This document shows positions 29,028 to 38,077 of a DNA stretch of 64,000 bases, piece by piece. The stretch covers positions 124,001-188,000 of the forward strand of contig NKIM01000002.1 in the NCBI GenBank assembly GCA_002255955.1. The letters run 5' to 3'. Source of the stretch: Burkholderiales bacterium PBB2 (lineage in GTDB: Bacteria; Pseudomonadota; Gammaproteobacteria; Burkholderiales; Burkholderiaceae_C). The number at the start of each line of letters is the position of its first letter. The first letter of the stretch is position 1. The position numbers and the translations under genes are program-made. The notes beneath the pieces were generated by a model, which was not told where the DNA came from, made no database searches, and saw only the letters and a program-made list of their open reading frames with translations.

Positions 29028-29600
29028 TTGGGCATAGCCAGCCGCGACAGTTTGCGCAAATGGCTGCATGCGCCGGGTTCGCTGAGCCGGCGCCTGGCGC
29101 GCCTGGGCGAACGCTTCGAGGTGACGGTGCTGAGCCAGCGCACCGCGCCGCTGCGGGCGGCCGAGCTCAAGGCATTAGGCCTGCCGCGGCACGGCTGCAC
29201 CGTGGTGCGCGAGGTGATCCTCAGCGTCGACGGCCGTCCCTTGGTCTGGGCCCGCTCCAGCCTGCACCAGAGCGCCCTGGCTGGCCCGTGGCGTGCGCTC
29301 AAAGGCCTGGGCCCGCGCCCATTGGCCAATCTGCTCTATGCCGACCCCCGGGTGCGGCGTAGCGAGCTGCAGCCGCGCCGCCTGTCCCGACATGGTCACA
29401 CCCGCCGGCAGATGCAAAAGCAGTGGTTGGCTGCCACGGGCAGCCCCGCTTCGGCCCAAATGTTGTGGTCACGCAACTCTGTTTTCAGCCGCTGCGGTGC
29501 TCAGTTACGGGTGATGGAGCTATTTGTGCCGGAACTGGCCGGAAATATGCCGACAGTTGGTCGCGTTAGGTGTGTAAAGAGGCGTAACAATAGGCCCTAG
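29028..29600 (+). CDS. ubiC: chorismate lyase
   Basis: This 190-residue protein of the UbiC fold removes pyruvate from chorismate to give 4-hydroxybenzoate, the first committed step of ubiquinone synthesis. Family blocks seen are LRKWLHAPGSLSRRL, VREVILSVDGRPLVWARS, LGPRPLANLLYADPRVRRSE and LWSRNSVFSRCGAQLRVMELFVP. The start is TTG at 29028 with AGGA 7 nt upstream; the frame holds no better ATG before the first conserved block. UbiA, the next enzyme in the pathway, is encoded 2.4 kb downstream on the other strand. Confidence 0.9.
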   Translation: MGIASRDSLRKWLHAPGSLSRRLARLGERFEVTVLSQRTAPLRAAELKALGLPRHGCTVVREVILSVDGRPLVWARSSLHQSALAGPWRALKGLGPRPLANLLYADPRVRRSELQPRRLSRHGHTRRQMQKQWLAATGSPASAQMLWSRNSVFSRCGAQLRVMELFVPELAGNMPTVGRVRCVKRRNNRP

Positions 29601-29642
29601 AATAAAAGGTAGGGAGGTTCATCAGCTGTTTTGAGGAATCTC

Positions 29643-30422
29643 ATGAAAACTCGTGACGTCGTCATTTTCAGCGGCCAGCGCTTCGCGGTGCCGCAATGTA
29701 TTCAGCGTATCGACCACCAGTCGACGCACGGTTGGCAGCTGCGTTATGGCGGCACCAAACTTTTCTCTGACCACTCGCAAGATGGCAGCGGCGCCGCCGC
29801 AGCACTGGCGGAGGCCACCAAGGCCTTGCTGAGTCGCATTGCCACCATGCCGGCGCCCTCGCGCCTGCAACGCCGTCCCAGCGGCAATAAGGGCAGTGGT
29901 CTGCCGGTCGGTATCTCCGGCCCCATCGTTCGCCAACGTGCCAGCAGCCGCGTGCGCGACTGCAGCTTCGCCGTGTCCTTGCCGCGCTTCGGCGGCTCGC
30001 CGCGTGGCCGCAGCGTCTACATCGGTACCGAAAACACCTACACGGTGGAGAAGTACCAAGCCGCTCTGGCCAAGGCCGTGGCCCTGCGTGAGTCGGCCGA
30101 AGAGGCCTACCAACGCGCCGCCACCCGTGCCAAGCGCGCCGAAGGCAAGCTGCTGAAGGAGCAGCTCAAGTCCATCCTGGCGGCCGCTCCGGCAGCCAAG
30201 GCCAGCAAGGCCAAGCCGGCTGCCAAAGCGGCAGCCAAGCCGGTGGCGGTCAAGGCTGCACCGAAGGCCGCGCCCAAGGCATCGGCGAGCAAGGCCGCAC
30301 CCAAGGCCGTCAAGGCTGCGGCCAAGCCCGCTGCCAAAACGACAGCAGTGAAGGCGGCGGCAAAAGCTCCGGCCAAGACCGTCGCCCGCAAGGCTGCCGG
30401 CAAAGCCGCTGCGCGCGCCTGA
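29643..30422 (+). CDS. AP2-like domain protein with histone H1-like Ala/Lys tail
   Basis: This protein has 259 residues; ATG 29643 has GAGGA 6 nt upstream. The C-terminal 80 residues are an AAKPAAK-type repeat tail, as in bacterial histone H1-like proteins that coat DNA. The preceding domain (about residues 86-165) runs LPVGISGPIV, RDCSFAVSL, GRSVYIGTENTYTVEKYQAA, EEAYQRAATRAKR; this is the strand order and YxGT/Y..A pattern of AP2 DNA-binding domains. The N-terminal segment (GWQLRYGGTKLFSD, AALAEATKALLSR) may be a second, shorter copy. It is likely a nucleoid-associated or sequence-specific DNA-binding protein. TAGAAT at 29598-29603 may be its -10 element. Confidence 0.7.
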   Translation: MKTRDVVIFSGQRFAVPQCIQRIDHQSTHGWQLRYGGTKLFSDHSQDGSGAAAALAEATKALLSRIATMPAPSRLQRRPSGNKGSGLPVGISGPIVRQRASSRVRDCSFAVSLPRFGGSPRGRSVYIGTENTYTVEKYQAALAKAVALRESAEEAYQRAATRAKRAEGKLLKEQLKSILAAAPAAKASKAKPAAKAAAKPVAVKAAPKAAPKASASKAAPKAVKAAAKPAAKTTAVKAAAKAPAKTVARKAAGKAAARA

Positions 30423-30442
30423 GTGCCGGTGCTGAGCCGCCC

Positions 30443-31486
30443 GTGACCGAAGCGCAGCCAGCCCTGCGCTGGGCGGTGGTCGGCCCCGGCAATATCGCCG
30501 GGCGCTTCGTTCAGGCCCTGCAGGGCCTGCCCGATCAAGAGCTGAGCCTGATCCTGGGCCGTGACTTGGCCCGGGCGCAGTCTTTTGCCTCGGCCCACCA
30601 CGCTGCGGGCCGGCCCGAGCCGCGCCTGCAGCAGGCCGTGGGCGAGGCACAGCTGCGCGCCGCCCTCAGCAGCCCCGACATCGACGCCGTCTACATCGCC
30701 ACGCCCCATGCCCAGCATGGCGAGGCGGTGGCCGCGGCCTTGCAGGCCGGTAAGGCCGTGCTCTGTGAAAAGCCGCTGGTGCCAGGTCTTGCCCAGGCCC
30801 GGCCCTTGCTGGCGCTGGCGCAGGCGCGCCAGGTCTTTTTGATGGAAGCGCTCTGGACCCGCTTTCTGCCCGTCTACGCCCAGGTGCAGCAATGGCTGCA
30901 GGCCGGCCTGATCGGGCCGCTGCGCGGCGTCCAGTCCAGCTTCTGTTTCTCCATTCCTTTCGATGCCCAGAGCCGCTGCTTCGACCCGGCCCTGGCCGGC
31001 GGCGCCCTGCTGGACATCGGCATCTACAACCTCAGCATGACGCGCTGGGTCTTGCAGCAGGCGCTGGGCGTGTGCCCGGAGCCGCTGCGGATGGAGGCGC
31101 AGGCGGTGCTGGCGCCCACTGGCGTGGACCAGCGCCTGGCCGCCAGCCTGCATTTCCCCGGCGGCATCAGCTCGCAGTTCGTCTGTGCCTTCGACGGCAT
31201 GGCCGACAACGGCTTGCGCATCTTCGGCGAGCGCGGTCTGATCGAGCTGCCCCAGCAGTTCTGGGAAGCCACCGAGGCCCGCCTGACCCTGGCCGGCCAG
31301 GCGCCGCAGACCGTGCACCTGCCTTTCCAGATCAACGGCTTTGAAGGCGAAATCCTCGAAGTGAGCCGTTGCCTGCGCGCCGGCCTGACCGAGAGCCCGC
31401 AGATGCCGCTGTCCGAAACCCTGGCCACCCTGGCCTGGATGGACGCCTTGCGCGCCCAGGTGGGTGTGCGCTACCCCTTTGACTGA
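30443..31486 (+). CDS. Gfo/Idh/MocA family oxidoreductase
   Basis: This 347-residue protein has an N-terminal Rossmann domain, VVGPGNIAGRFVQAL. The family motif CEKPLVPGLAQA (EKP with the catalytic-loop Lys) lies near residue 112. The C-terminal substrate domain contains AGGALLDIGIYNLSM with the conserved Asp and Tyr. Such enzymes oxidise or reduce sugars, inositols or trans-dihydrodiols with NAD(P). The substrate is unknown. The start is GTG 30443. Confidence 0.88.
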   Translation: MTEAQPALRWAVVGPGNIAGRFVQALQGLPDQELSLILGRDLARAQSFASAHHAAGRPEPRLQQAVGEAQLRAALSSPDIDAVYIATPHAQHGEAVAAALQAGKAVLCEKPLVPGLAQARPLLALAQARQVFLMEALWTRFLPVYAQVQQWLQAGLIGPLRGVQSSFCFSIPFDAQSRCFDPALAGGALLDIGIYNLSMTRWVLQQALGVCPEPLRMEAQAVLAPTGVDQRLAASLHFPGGISSQFVCAFDGMADNGLRIFGERGLIELPQQFWEATEARLTLAGQAPQTVHLPFQINGFEGEILEVSRCLRAGLTESPQMPLSETLATLAWMDALRAQVGVRYPFD

Positions 31487-31562
31487 GCGGCACGATAGGC
31501 CCTGACTTGGCCGTATATTGCCGAGCCCGGGGCCGTTGGAGCCGCCGCAGGGGAGGAGCTTC

Positions 31563-31906
31563 ATGAGGCGATGGGGTCGCAGCGCACGTGCGCTGGCTGG
31601 GGTCGGCATGGTGCTGAGCGCCGTGCTTGCGCAGGCCGCACCGTGGGTGATCGTGGGCCGTGCCGATGCCGAGAGCCTGCCCGGTGTCAGCCAAGCCCTC
31701 TTGCTGATCGACGGACCGCGCCGCGTGCTGACCGTGCGACGGGCCGATGGCGCCCGGCCCGAAGGGCCGCCGGCCGCCTGGCGCGCAAGCTAGCTGCTGC
31801 TCGCAACGACGGCCGCCAGGAACGTGAGCAGGCCTGGCAGCGCTTGCTGCAGGGCCTCGAAACCATGACCGGCCCGGGCTTCTTCGCCCGGCCGGAGCGG
31901 CCCTGA
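31563..31906 (+). pseudogene. small exported protein, probably frameshifted
   Basis: ATG 31563 follows a strong GGGAGGAG. It opens a signal peptide (ALAGVGMVLSAVLAQA) and a short beta segment ending at TAG 31791-31793. The -1 frame then carries a typical coding segment (LARKLAAARNDGRQEREQAW, then LLQGLETMTGPGFFARPERP) to TGA 31904, although upstream of about 31750 that frame is non-protein-like. Joined, the product would be about 115 residues, a short secreted protein with a helical C-terminus. A sequencing error, a genuine frameshift, or a 76-residue protein ending at 31793 are all possible. Confidence 0.45.
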
Positions 31907-31968
31907 GGCCCCGGCCACACTTGATGGCTGCGGTTCTCCGGGCTTGCCTGCAGAGCCTGAACCGGACT

Positions 31969-32874
31969 TCAGCGCAGCGCCAGATCCGCCACCGTGCCGG
32001 CGAACACCGCCAGGCCCAGCCAGTGGTTCTCGCGGAAGGCCTTGAAGCAGCCCTCGCGGCTGCGGTCCTTGATGAGCGTGTAGTGCCACAGCACCTGGGC
32101 CGCGGCCACGGCGATGCCCAGCAGAAAGACCCGGCCCAGACCCAGGCGCAGGCCCAGAGCCGTCCAGGCGGCCAGGTAGATGGCGTAGAAGGCCATCACA
32201 CCGGCCACGTCGAAGCGGCCCAGCGTCAGGGCCGAGGTCTTGATGCCGATGCGGATGTCGTCGTCGCGGTCGACCATGGCGTACTCGGTGTCGTAGGCCA
32301 GCACCCAGAACAGATTGGCCACGAGCAGGGCCCAGGCTGCCAGCGGCACCGAGGCCTGCACGGCGGCCAGGCTCCACTCCGTGCCGCCCAGCGCGGCCGA
32401 GAAGGCCATGGGGATGCCGAAGCTGAAGGCCACGCCCAGCACGGCCTGCGGCATGTTGAGCACCCGTTTGGCGTAGGGATACACCAGGGTCACGGCCAGG
32501 GCGGCGAAAGACAGCAGGATGGTGGGCGCATTGGTCGTCAGCACCAGGCCGAAGGCCAGCAAGGCAAGACCTGCCCCCAGGGCCAGGGCTTCCTTCACCG
32601 AGACCGCACCGCTGGTGACCGGGCGCTGGGCGGTGCGTTTGACATGCTTGTCGAAATCGCGATCTGCCACATCGTTGACGCAGCAGCCGGCCGAGCGCAT
32701 CAGGATGGTGCCCAGGGTGAACACCGTCAGCAGATGCCAGCCCGGCCAGCCATCGGCTGCCATCCACAGCGCTGCCAGGGTGGGCCAGAGCAGCAGCAGC
32801 CAGCCGGCGGGGCGGTCCCAGCGGATCAGGTTCAGGTAGAGCCGAAAACGGGTGGGCGAAGCGTTGGAACTCAT
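31969..32874 (-). CDS. ubiA: 4-hydroxybenzoate polyprenyltransferase
   Basis: This 301-residue inner-membrane enzyme attaches the polyprenyl chain to 4-hydroxybenzoate in ubiquinone synthesis. Both Asp-rich prenyl-diphosphate motifs are present: NDVADRDFD (about residues 67-75) and [12 protein letters not shown] (about 190-201). Eight or nine hydrophobic segments are visible. ATG 32874 begins the usual N-terminus ([20 protein letters not shown]). It is divergent from the sigma-factor gene, which starts 127 nt away. Confidence 0.95.
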   Translation of the reverse strand: MSSNASPTRFRLYLNLIRWDRPAGWLLLLWPTLAALWMAADGWPGWHLLTVFTLGTILMRSAGCCVNDVADRDFDKHVKRTAQRPVTSGAVSVKEALALGAGLALLAFGLVLTTNAPTILLSFAALAVTLVYPYAKRVLNMPQAVLGVAFSFGIPMAFSAALGGTEWSLAAVQASVPLAAWALLVANLFWVLAYDTEYAMVDRDDDIRIGIKTSALTLGRFDVAGVMAFYAIYLAAWTALGLRLGLGRVFLLGIAVAAAQVLWHYTLIKDRSREGCFKAFRENHWLGLAVFAGTVADLALR

Positions 32875-33000
32875 GGCGGCGATTGTCGCCGCGGCGCTGC
32901 CCGCCTTATGCCCTGACTTATGCGCTGACTTCTGCGCTGTAATGTGGGCCAGCCTTTCGCCGACCAAGCGCAAGCTCCATTCCTCGCCACCGGCCTGCCC

Positions 33001-33558
33001 ATGACTCTGGAATCCCAACTTGCGGAACTGCACCAGCCCTTGCTGCGCTTTGCCCAGCTGCAGCTGCGCCAGGACAGCCTGGCCGAAGACGCGGTGTCCG
33101 AGACTTTTCTTGCCATCCTGGAAAAGCCCGAGGCCTTTGAAGGCCGCAGCTCGCTGCGCACCTACGCCACTGGCATCCTCAAGTTCAAGATCATCGACCT
33201 GCTGCGCAAGCGCGGGCGTGAGGTCCATATCGAGCCGCTCGACGAACAGAGCATGGACGAGGCGCTGGACGCTTTGTTCGCCAGCAGCGGCCATTGGCAG
33301 GAGCGGCCCGCCGCCTGGCGCGAGCCCGAGCGGGCGCTGGAGCAGCAGCAGTTCTTCGCCACCTTGCAGGACTGCATCGATCGCCTGCCGGCCAAGGTCG
33401 GCCGCGTCTTCATGATGCGCGAGGGCCTGGATCAGGAGGTCGAAGATATCTGCGGCGAGCTGGGCATCACCAGCAACCACTGCGGCGTGATGCTGTACCG
33501 GGCACGCATGTCCCTGCGCGAATGCCTGGACAAGAACTGGTTCGGGGTGGTGCCATGA
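33001..33558 (+). CDS. ECF-type sigma-70 family RNA polymerase sigma factor
   Basis: This 185-residue protein has sigma region 2 ([27 protein letters not shown], then [22 protein letters not shown]) and region 4 ([20 protein letters not shown], then [19 protein letters not shown]). A variable linker of about 45 residues lies between them. There is no region 1 or 3, as in ECF factors. The next gene overlaps its stop by 4 nt and encodes a zinc-finger anti-sigma-like protein, the usual operon pair. The triggering signal is unknown. Confidence 0.9.
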   Translation: MTLESQLAELHQPLLRFAQLQLRQDSLAEDAVSETFLAILEKPEAFEGRSSLRTYATGILKFKIIDLLRKRGREVHIEPLDEQSMDEALDALFASSGHWQERPAAWREPERALEQQQFFATLQDCIDRLPAKVGRVFMMREGLDQEVEDICGELGITSNHCGVMLYRARMSLRECLDKNWFGVVP

Positions 33559-33779
33559 GTATCAAGCTGATGCTCGATTGCCGCGAAGTGGCCCGCCTGA
33601 TCAGCGACCGGCAGGACCGTACGCTGGCGCCGTCCGAGCGGGCCCAGTTCCGCCTGCATCTGGTGATGTGCCGCAGCTGCCGCACCGTGGATGAGCAGAT
33701 GGCCTTTTTGCGCGAAGCCATGCGGCGCCTCGGTCAGACCGAGCTGGCGCCACCGGCGCCGCCCCGCGCTCAGGACTGA
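33555..33779 (+). CDS. zinc-finger anti-sigma factor-like protein
   Basis: This 74-residue protein has the zf-HC2 pattern of anti-sigma factors: an N-terminal [16 protein letters not shown] helix followed by [12 protein letters not shown] (His-x3-Cys-x2-Cys). There is no transmembrane segment, so it would be a soluble anti-sigma factor, perhaps responding to redox or metals through the Cys/His site (inference). Its ATG overlaps the sigma gene stop (ATGA). Its 3' end overlaps the convergent mnmH by 10 nt. Confidence 0.82.
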   Translation: MSIKLMLDCREVARLISDRQDRTLAPSERAQFRLHLVMCRSCRTVDEQMAFLREAMRRLGQTELAPPAPPRAQD

Positions 33780-34840
33780 AGTGCCAACAGGTGCTGCGCC
33801 AGTGCGTGCAGCTGAGCGGGCGCCAGGCCCTCGGCCCGCAAGGCTTGCCGCTGCGGCCACTGCTGGAACTGCCCCGCCTGCGAGCGCGCGTAATGCGGGT
33901 CGTAGTGCAGGCGGCAGAGTTCGGCGAACAGGGGCGAAAGCTCGCCGCGGCGCGCCCAGTCCTGCCAGCGATTGACGGTCTCGTGGCCATGGCTGGGCCG
34001 CAGGCGCTCCAGGATGCGGGCCAGGCCGGCGCCGTCCTCGCCCAGGTAGGCATAGTCCCGCAGCAGGAACTCCAGCCGTGCTTCGGCCGTGAGCTGCAGC
34101 TCGATGCAGGGGCTGTCGCGCAGGCGCGCCAGCAGGCCGCTGGGCAGGCTGAGGCGGCCGATCTTGCGGCTCTCGGCCTCGATGAAGACCGGCCGGCCTC
34201 GATCGATGCCGCGCAAGGCGGTGTAGAGCGCCGTGTCGAAGGCCTTCTGCGAAGGCTGGGCCTGGCCCGGCAGCTCGCCCAGCATGGAGCCCTTGTGGCA
34301 GGCCAGCGCTTCCAGGTCCAGCACCTGGGCGCCCTGGGCGGCCAGCGCCTGCAGCAGGCGGGTCTTGCCGCTGCCGGTGGGGCCGCAGATCACGCGCAGG
34401 GGCAGCTGGGGGCAGAGCAGGTCCAGATGCGCCATCACATGCTGGCGAAAGCGTTTGTAGCCGCCGGCCAGCTGCTGCGCGTCCCAGCCCACCAGGCGCA
34501 GCCACTGCACCATGGAGCCGCTGCGCAGGCCACCGCGCCAGCAGTAGACCAGGGGCTTCCAGCCGATGGGCTGGTTCTTGAAGATGTCGGATTGCAGATG
34601 CCGCGCCAGATTGGCCGCCACCATGGCGCCGCCGACCCGGCGCGCCTCGAAAGCGCCTTGCTGCTTGTAGAGCGTGCCGACGATGCGCCGCTCCTCGTCG
34701 TCCAGCACGGGGCAGTTGATGGCGCCGGGCAGGTGGTCGAGCGCGAACTCGGCCGGCGAGCGGGCATCGATCAGGGTATCGAAAGCGTCGATGTCATCGA
34801 CATCCACCGGCCCTCGGTGGCCTTTGCCGCCCGCGCTCAT
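33770..34840 (-). CDS. mnmH: tRNA 2-selenouridine synthase
   Basis: The protein has 356 residues. An N-terminal rhodanese domain carries active Cys100 in VYCWRGGLRSGSM. A P-loop domain with Walker A GPTGSGKT is at residues 153-160. This combination is specific to MnmH (SelU/YbbB), which replaces sulphur by selenium, via geranylated 2-thiouridine, at the wobble base of certain tRNAs using selenophosphate. LIDARSPAEFALDHLPGAIN and RRVGGAMVAANLARHL also match. Its presence implies a selD gene elsewhere. ATG 34840 starts just before the rhodanese fold. Confidence 0.92.
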   Translation of the reverse strand: MSAGGKGHRGPVDVDDIDAFDTLIDARSPAEFALDHLPGAINCPVLDDEERRIVGTLYKQQGAFEARRVGGAMVAANLARHLQSDIFKNQPIGWKPLVYCWRGGLRSGSMVQWLRLVGWDAQQLAGGYKRFRQHVMAHLDLLCPQLPLRVICGPTGSGKTRLLQALAAQGAQVLDLEALACHKGSMLGELPGQAQPSQKAFDTALYTALRGIDRGRPVFIEAESRKIGRLSLPSGLLARLRDSPCIELQLTAEARLEFLLRDYAYLGEDGAGLARILERLRPSHGHETVNRWQDWARRGELSPLFAELCRLHYDPHYARSQAGQFQQWPQRQALRAEGLAPAQLHALAQHLLALQS

Positions 34841-35032
34841 GGCTGGAGGCGCGCGGCGCTGCAGGCCGGTTGCGGTGGCGGAAAAAGAGTCATGTCGGCG
34901 GGCTCCTGAGGCGATGCGCTTGCAGTGTCGCATGCAGGATGCTGGCCCGCAGGGGCGGCCGGGAGGCCTTGCGGCACAATCACTTGCAGCGTTAGGTCAG
35001 CGGCATGAAGGCACGCGCGGGAGGGCGCTTGG

Positions 35033-35437
35033 ATGAGCATGACAACAGCGACAGCCACAAACGATCCCCAAGCCCCGGCGCCTTGGCGCAACTGGGTGCT
35101 GCCCCTGATCCTGCTGGCCAGCGCGGCCCTGGTTCTGGCGGTGGCCTGGTATCACCGCGGCGGGCCCGAAGTGCCGGCGCGCTGCGCTCGGGTGTCGGAG
35201 CTCAACCGCATCACGGTGGACCGGGATGCGGAGTGGGGTTATGTCGTGGCCAGCGATGCGGTGCGCCTGGCCTATGCCGATGCCTTTGATCAGCTCGCGC
35301 ACCTGGACCGGGTGTTTGTGCACTACCCGGCCATCCACACGACGGTGAGCTTTCGCGTGTCCGCGGTGGATGTGGCGCAGCGCCGCTTCACCTTGACCAG
35401 CCCCGGCATTCCGGGCTCCGCCCATCCTTGCCGCTGA
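35033..35437 (+). CDS. hypothetical membrane-anchored protein
   Basis: This 134-residue protein has a short Thr/Pro-rich N-terminus, one transmembrane helix (WVLPLILLASAALVLAVAWY, residues 20-39) and a periplasmic part of about 90 residues with beta propensity. No family is recognised. ATG 35039 is an alternative start. The gene is convergent with the PEP-CTERM gene, with only 15 nt between stops. Confidence 0.6.
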   Translation: MSMTTATATNDPQAPAPWRNWVLPLILLASAALVLAVAWYHRGGPEVPARCARVSELNRITVDRDAEWGYVVASDAVRLAYADAFDQLAHLDRVFVHYPAIHTTVSFRVSAVDVAQRRFTLTSPGIPGSAHPCR

Positions 35438-35452
35438 TCGGTTGATCCGCTT

Positions 35453-36049
35453 TCAGGCCTGGCTTGCCGGTGGGCGAGGACGCACGCCCGCGATGGCCGC
35501 CGCCGCTGCGAGCAAGGCCAGCAGGATCAGGCTGGCGCTGCCGGGCTCGGGCACCGGGTTGCCGGTGTTGGGTGTTTGCACCAGCAGACCGGTGCCGTAA
35601 AAGCCGATGCCGATGCCGTAGTTCGCCGGGCCTGCGAAGGTGGGTGCGTCGATGTTGCTGCCTTTGCCGATGGAGCTGTAGTAGGTCAGGCTGCCGTCTG
35701 GCCAGGCGATCACCTCTGCCAGGTCCACCGCCTCGAATTGGTAGTCGCTGCCCTCCAGCGCCCGCAACCAGCCCGGTACCGGGCTCTGGCCATCACCAAA
35801 GCCGGCCAGCTGCACCTGGAAGGCGGCGATCGGGGGCCTGCCATTGCCATCGCCGAAGTCTTGCAGGGTGACGATGCCGCCCTGTCGCGGGTCGACCTGG
35901 CCGAAGTACAGCGCCCAGTTGGACAGCTGCACGGCGCCGGCCTGGGCGCTACCCAGGGCAGCCAGGCCCAACGTGAGCGCGCAGCCCAGCTGGCGGACGC
36001 GGCGAAGCGCGCGATCAGAACCAAGAACTCGGTGGGTGGTGAAGAACAT
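35453..36049 (-). CDS. PEP-CTERM sorting-domain protein
   Basis: This 198-residue exported protein has signal peptide ALTLGLAALGSAQA and a beta-rich body (VQLSNWALYFGQVDP). Its C-terminus has the PEP-CTERM signal: VPEPGSASLILLALLAAAAA followed by RPRPP. Exosortase would cleave at PEP and process it for the outer surface or exopolysaccharide. The exosortase is not in the window. Function of the body is unknown. Confidence 0.88.
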   Translation of the reverse strand: MFFTTHRVLGSDRALRRVRQLGCALTLGLAALGSAQAGAVQLSNWALYFGQVDPRQGGIVTLQDFGDGNGRPPIAAFQVQLAGFGDGQSPVPGWLRALEGSDYQFEAVDLAEVIAWPDGSLTYYSSIGKGSNIDAPTFAGPANYGIGIGFYGTGLLVQTPNTGNPVPEPGSASLILLALLAAAAAIAGVRPRPPASQA

Positions 36050-36152
36050 GAGAGCAGCTCCTGTGTGGCGGGGCGGTGTGCCCCACTGATGGGATGCTGC
36101 CGCGGCACAGAAGCTCAGCCCCCTGTTCGCGGGGGGGGCGAGCGATCTTCGG

Positions 36153-37151
36153 TCAGCGCCCGGCCGGTGCCTGCCGTCGCTCCCACCAGGCCAGGGCCTC
36201 GCCGACCAGGCCGCGGCGGAAGGCCAGCACGCAGACGATGAAGATCAGGCCGGTCACCAGGCTGACCGATTCACCCAGACCGTTGAACCAGGCGATGCCC
36301 GAGACATCGGCCAGGGCCTTGCCCAGATCGCCGATCTTGTTCTCTAGCGCGATGATGATGAGCGCGCCCAGCATGGGCCCGACCAGGGTGCCCATGCCGC
36401 CGACCAGGGTCATCAGGATGACCAGGCCCGAGGTGGTCCAGACCGCGTCGGTCAGGGTGGCGAAGCCCAGCACCAGGGTCTTGGTGGCGCCCGCCAGGCC
36501 GGCCAACATGGCCGAGAGCACAAAGGCCAGCAGCTTGAAACGGTCGACGTCGTAGCCCAGCGAAATCGCGCGCGGCTCGTTCTCGCGGATCGAGGTCAGC
36601 ACCTGGCCGAAGGGCGAGTGCACGGTGCGGTAGATCAACCAGAAGCCGGCGATGAAGAGGCCCAGCACCACGTAATACAGCGTCAGGTCATTCGCCAGAT
36701 CGAGGCCCAGAAAGTGGCCGCGCGGCACCGATTGCAGGCCGTCCTCGCCGCCGGTGAAAGGCGCTTGCAGGAAGACGAAGAACAGCATCTGGCTCAGGGC
36801 CAGGGTGATCATCGAAAAGTAGATGCCGGTGCGGCGAATCGCCAGCAGGCCGAAGACCAGGCCCACGCCGCCGGCCGCCAGCATGCCGAACATCAAGCCC
36901 AGCGGCGTGGGCAGGCCCCAGACCTTGAGTGCATGGCCGGCGCCGTAGGCGGCCGTGCCGAGAAAAGCCGCATGGCCAAAGCTCAGCAGGCCGGTGAAGC
37001 CCACCAGCAGATTGAAAGCGCAGGCGAACAGGGCGAAGCACAGCACCTTCATCACGAAGATGGGGTAGACGCCCAGGGCCGGCAGCAGGGCGATGGCGCC
37101 GAACAGCAGGCCGTAGCCGAGCAGGGGGTTGCGGTTCTGGGTGGCGCTCAT
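36153..37151 (-). CDS. livM: Liv-type ABC transporter permease LivM (operon 1)
   Basis: This 332-residue inner-membrane permease has about nine to ten hydrophobic segments. LivM hallmarks are GLLSFGHAAFLGTAAYGAGH, ENEPRAISLGYDVDRFKLLAF and LVILMTLVGGMGTLVGPMLG. It forms the channel with LivH of the same operon. Its ATG overlaps the livH stop by 4 nt. The reading frame continues upstream but only as livH antiframe. The likely substrates are branched amino acids, amides or other small carboxylates; sequence cannot decide. Confidence 0.92.
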   Translation of the reverse strand: MSATQNRNPLLGYGLLFGAIALLPALGVYPIFVMKVLCFALFACAFNLLVGFTGLLSFGHAAFLGTAAYGAGHALKVWGLPTPLGLMFGMLAAGGVGLVFGLLAIRRTGIYFSMITLALSQMLFFVFLQAPFTGGEDGLQSVPRGHFLGLDLANDLTLYYVVLGLFIAGFWLIYRTVHSPFGQVLTSIRENEPRAISLGYDVDRFKLLAFVLSAMLAGLAGATKTLVLGFATLTDAVWTTSGLVILMTLVGGMGTLVGPMLGALIIIALENKIGDLGKALADVSGIAWFNGLGESVSLVTGLIFIVCVLAFRRGLVGEALAWWERRQAPAGR

Positions 37152-38035
37152 TTTTCTTTTCCGAAGAGACCGGCGGGGCGGATCAAGAGGACCAGGGCCA
37201 TGACGACGAACACCACCGTGCTGGACGCCTCGGGGTAGAAGACCTTGGTCAGGCCCTCGACCAGGCCCAGGCCCAGACCGGTCAGGATGGAGCCGAGGAT
37301 GGAACCCATGCCGCCGATCACGACCACCGCGAAGACCACGATGATGAGGTTGCTGCCCATCAGCGCCGTCACCTGCAGGATGGGCGCGGCCAGCACGCCG
37401 GCAAAGGCGGCCAGGGCCACGCCACCGGCGTAGGTCAAGGTGATCATGCGCGGCACATTGATGCCAAAGGCCTGCACCAGCTTGGGGTTCTCGGTGCCGG
37501 CGCGCAGGGTGGCGCCCAGGCTGGTTTTCTCGATCAGGGCCCAGACCGCCAGGCAGACGGCGATGGAGGCCACCACCACCCAGGCACGGTAATTGGGCAG
37601 CACCATGAAGCCCAAGTTGGTGGCGCCCTGCAAGGCCTCGGGCACCGCGTACTGCTGGCCCGAGACGCCGTAAAAGCTGCGGAAGACGCCCTCCATCACC
37701 AGGGTGATGCCAAAGGTCAGCAGCAGGCCGTAGATGTGATCGAGCTTGTACAGCCACTGCAGCAGCAGGCGCTCGATCAAGATGCCCAGCACACCGACGA
37801 GCAGCGGTGCCAGCAGCAGCATCACCCAGTAATTGAGGCCCAGGTACTCCAGCCCCATCCAGGCCAGGAAGGCGCCCATCATGTAGAGCGCGCCGTGGGC
37901 GAAGTTGATGATGTTGAGCATGCCGAAGATCACGGCCAGGCCCAGGGACAGCATCGCGTAGAACGAGCCGTTCACCAGGCCCAGCAACAGCTGGCCCAGA
38001 AGGGCGGGCAGGGGGATACCGAAAAAGTCCGTCAT
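37148..38035 (-). CDS. livH: Liv-type ABC transporter permease LivH (operon 1)
   Basis: This 295-residue permease of the LivH family begins with LLGLVNGSFYAMLSLGLAVI and has MLNIINFAHGALYMMGAFLA, LRAGTENPKLVQAFGIN and VVVIGGMGSILGSILTGLGL. It partners LivM, with which it overlaps by 4 nt, in the inner membrane. It lies 42 nt downstream of the binding-protein gene in the same operon. Confidence 0.93.
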   Translation of the reverse strand: MTDFFGIPLPALLGQLLLGLVNGSFYAMLSLGLAVIFGMLNIINFAHGALYMMGAFLAWMGLEYLGLNYWVMLLLAPLLVGVLGILIERLLLQWLYKLDHIYGLLLTFGITLVMEGVFRSFYGVSGQQYAVPEALQGATNLGFMVLPNYRAWVVVASIAVCLAVWALIEKTSLGATLRAGTENPKLVQAFGINVPRMITLTYAGGVALAAFAGVLAAPILQVTALMGSNLIIVVFAVVVIGGMGSILGSILTGLGLGLVEGLTKVFYPEASSTVVFVVMALVLLIRPAGLFGKEK

Positions 38036-38077
38036 GTTCTGGGCCTGTCTGCGCTCATGCTCAACAACTCGCGTGCC

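Noticed and set aside
30180-30420. Tandem-looking DNA repeat
   Set aside because: It is the coding sequence of the Ala/Lys-rich tail; the units vary in length and codons, so it is low-complexity protein sequence rather than a DNA repeat element.
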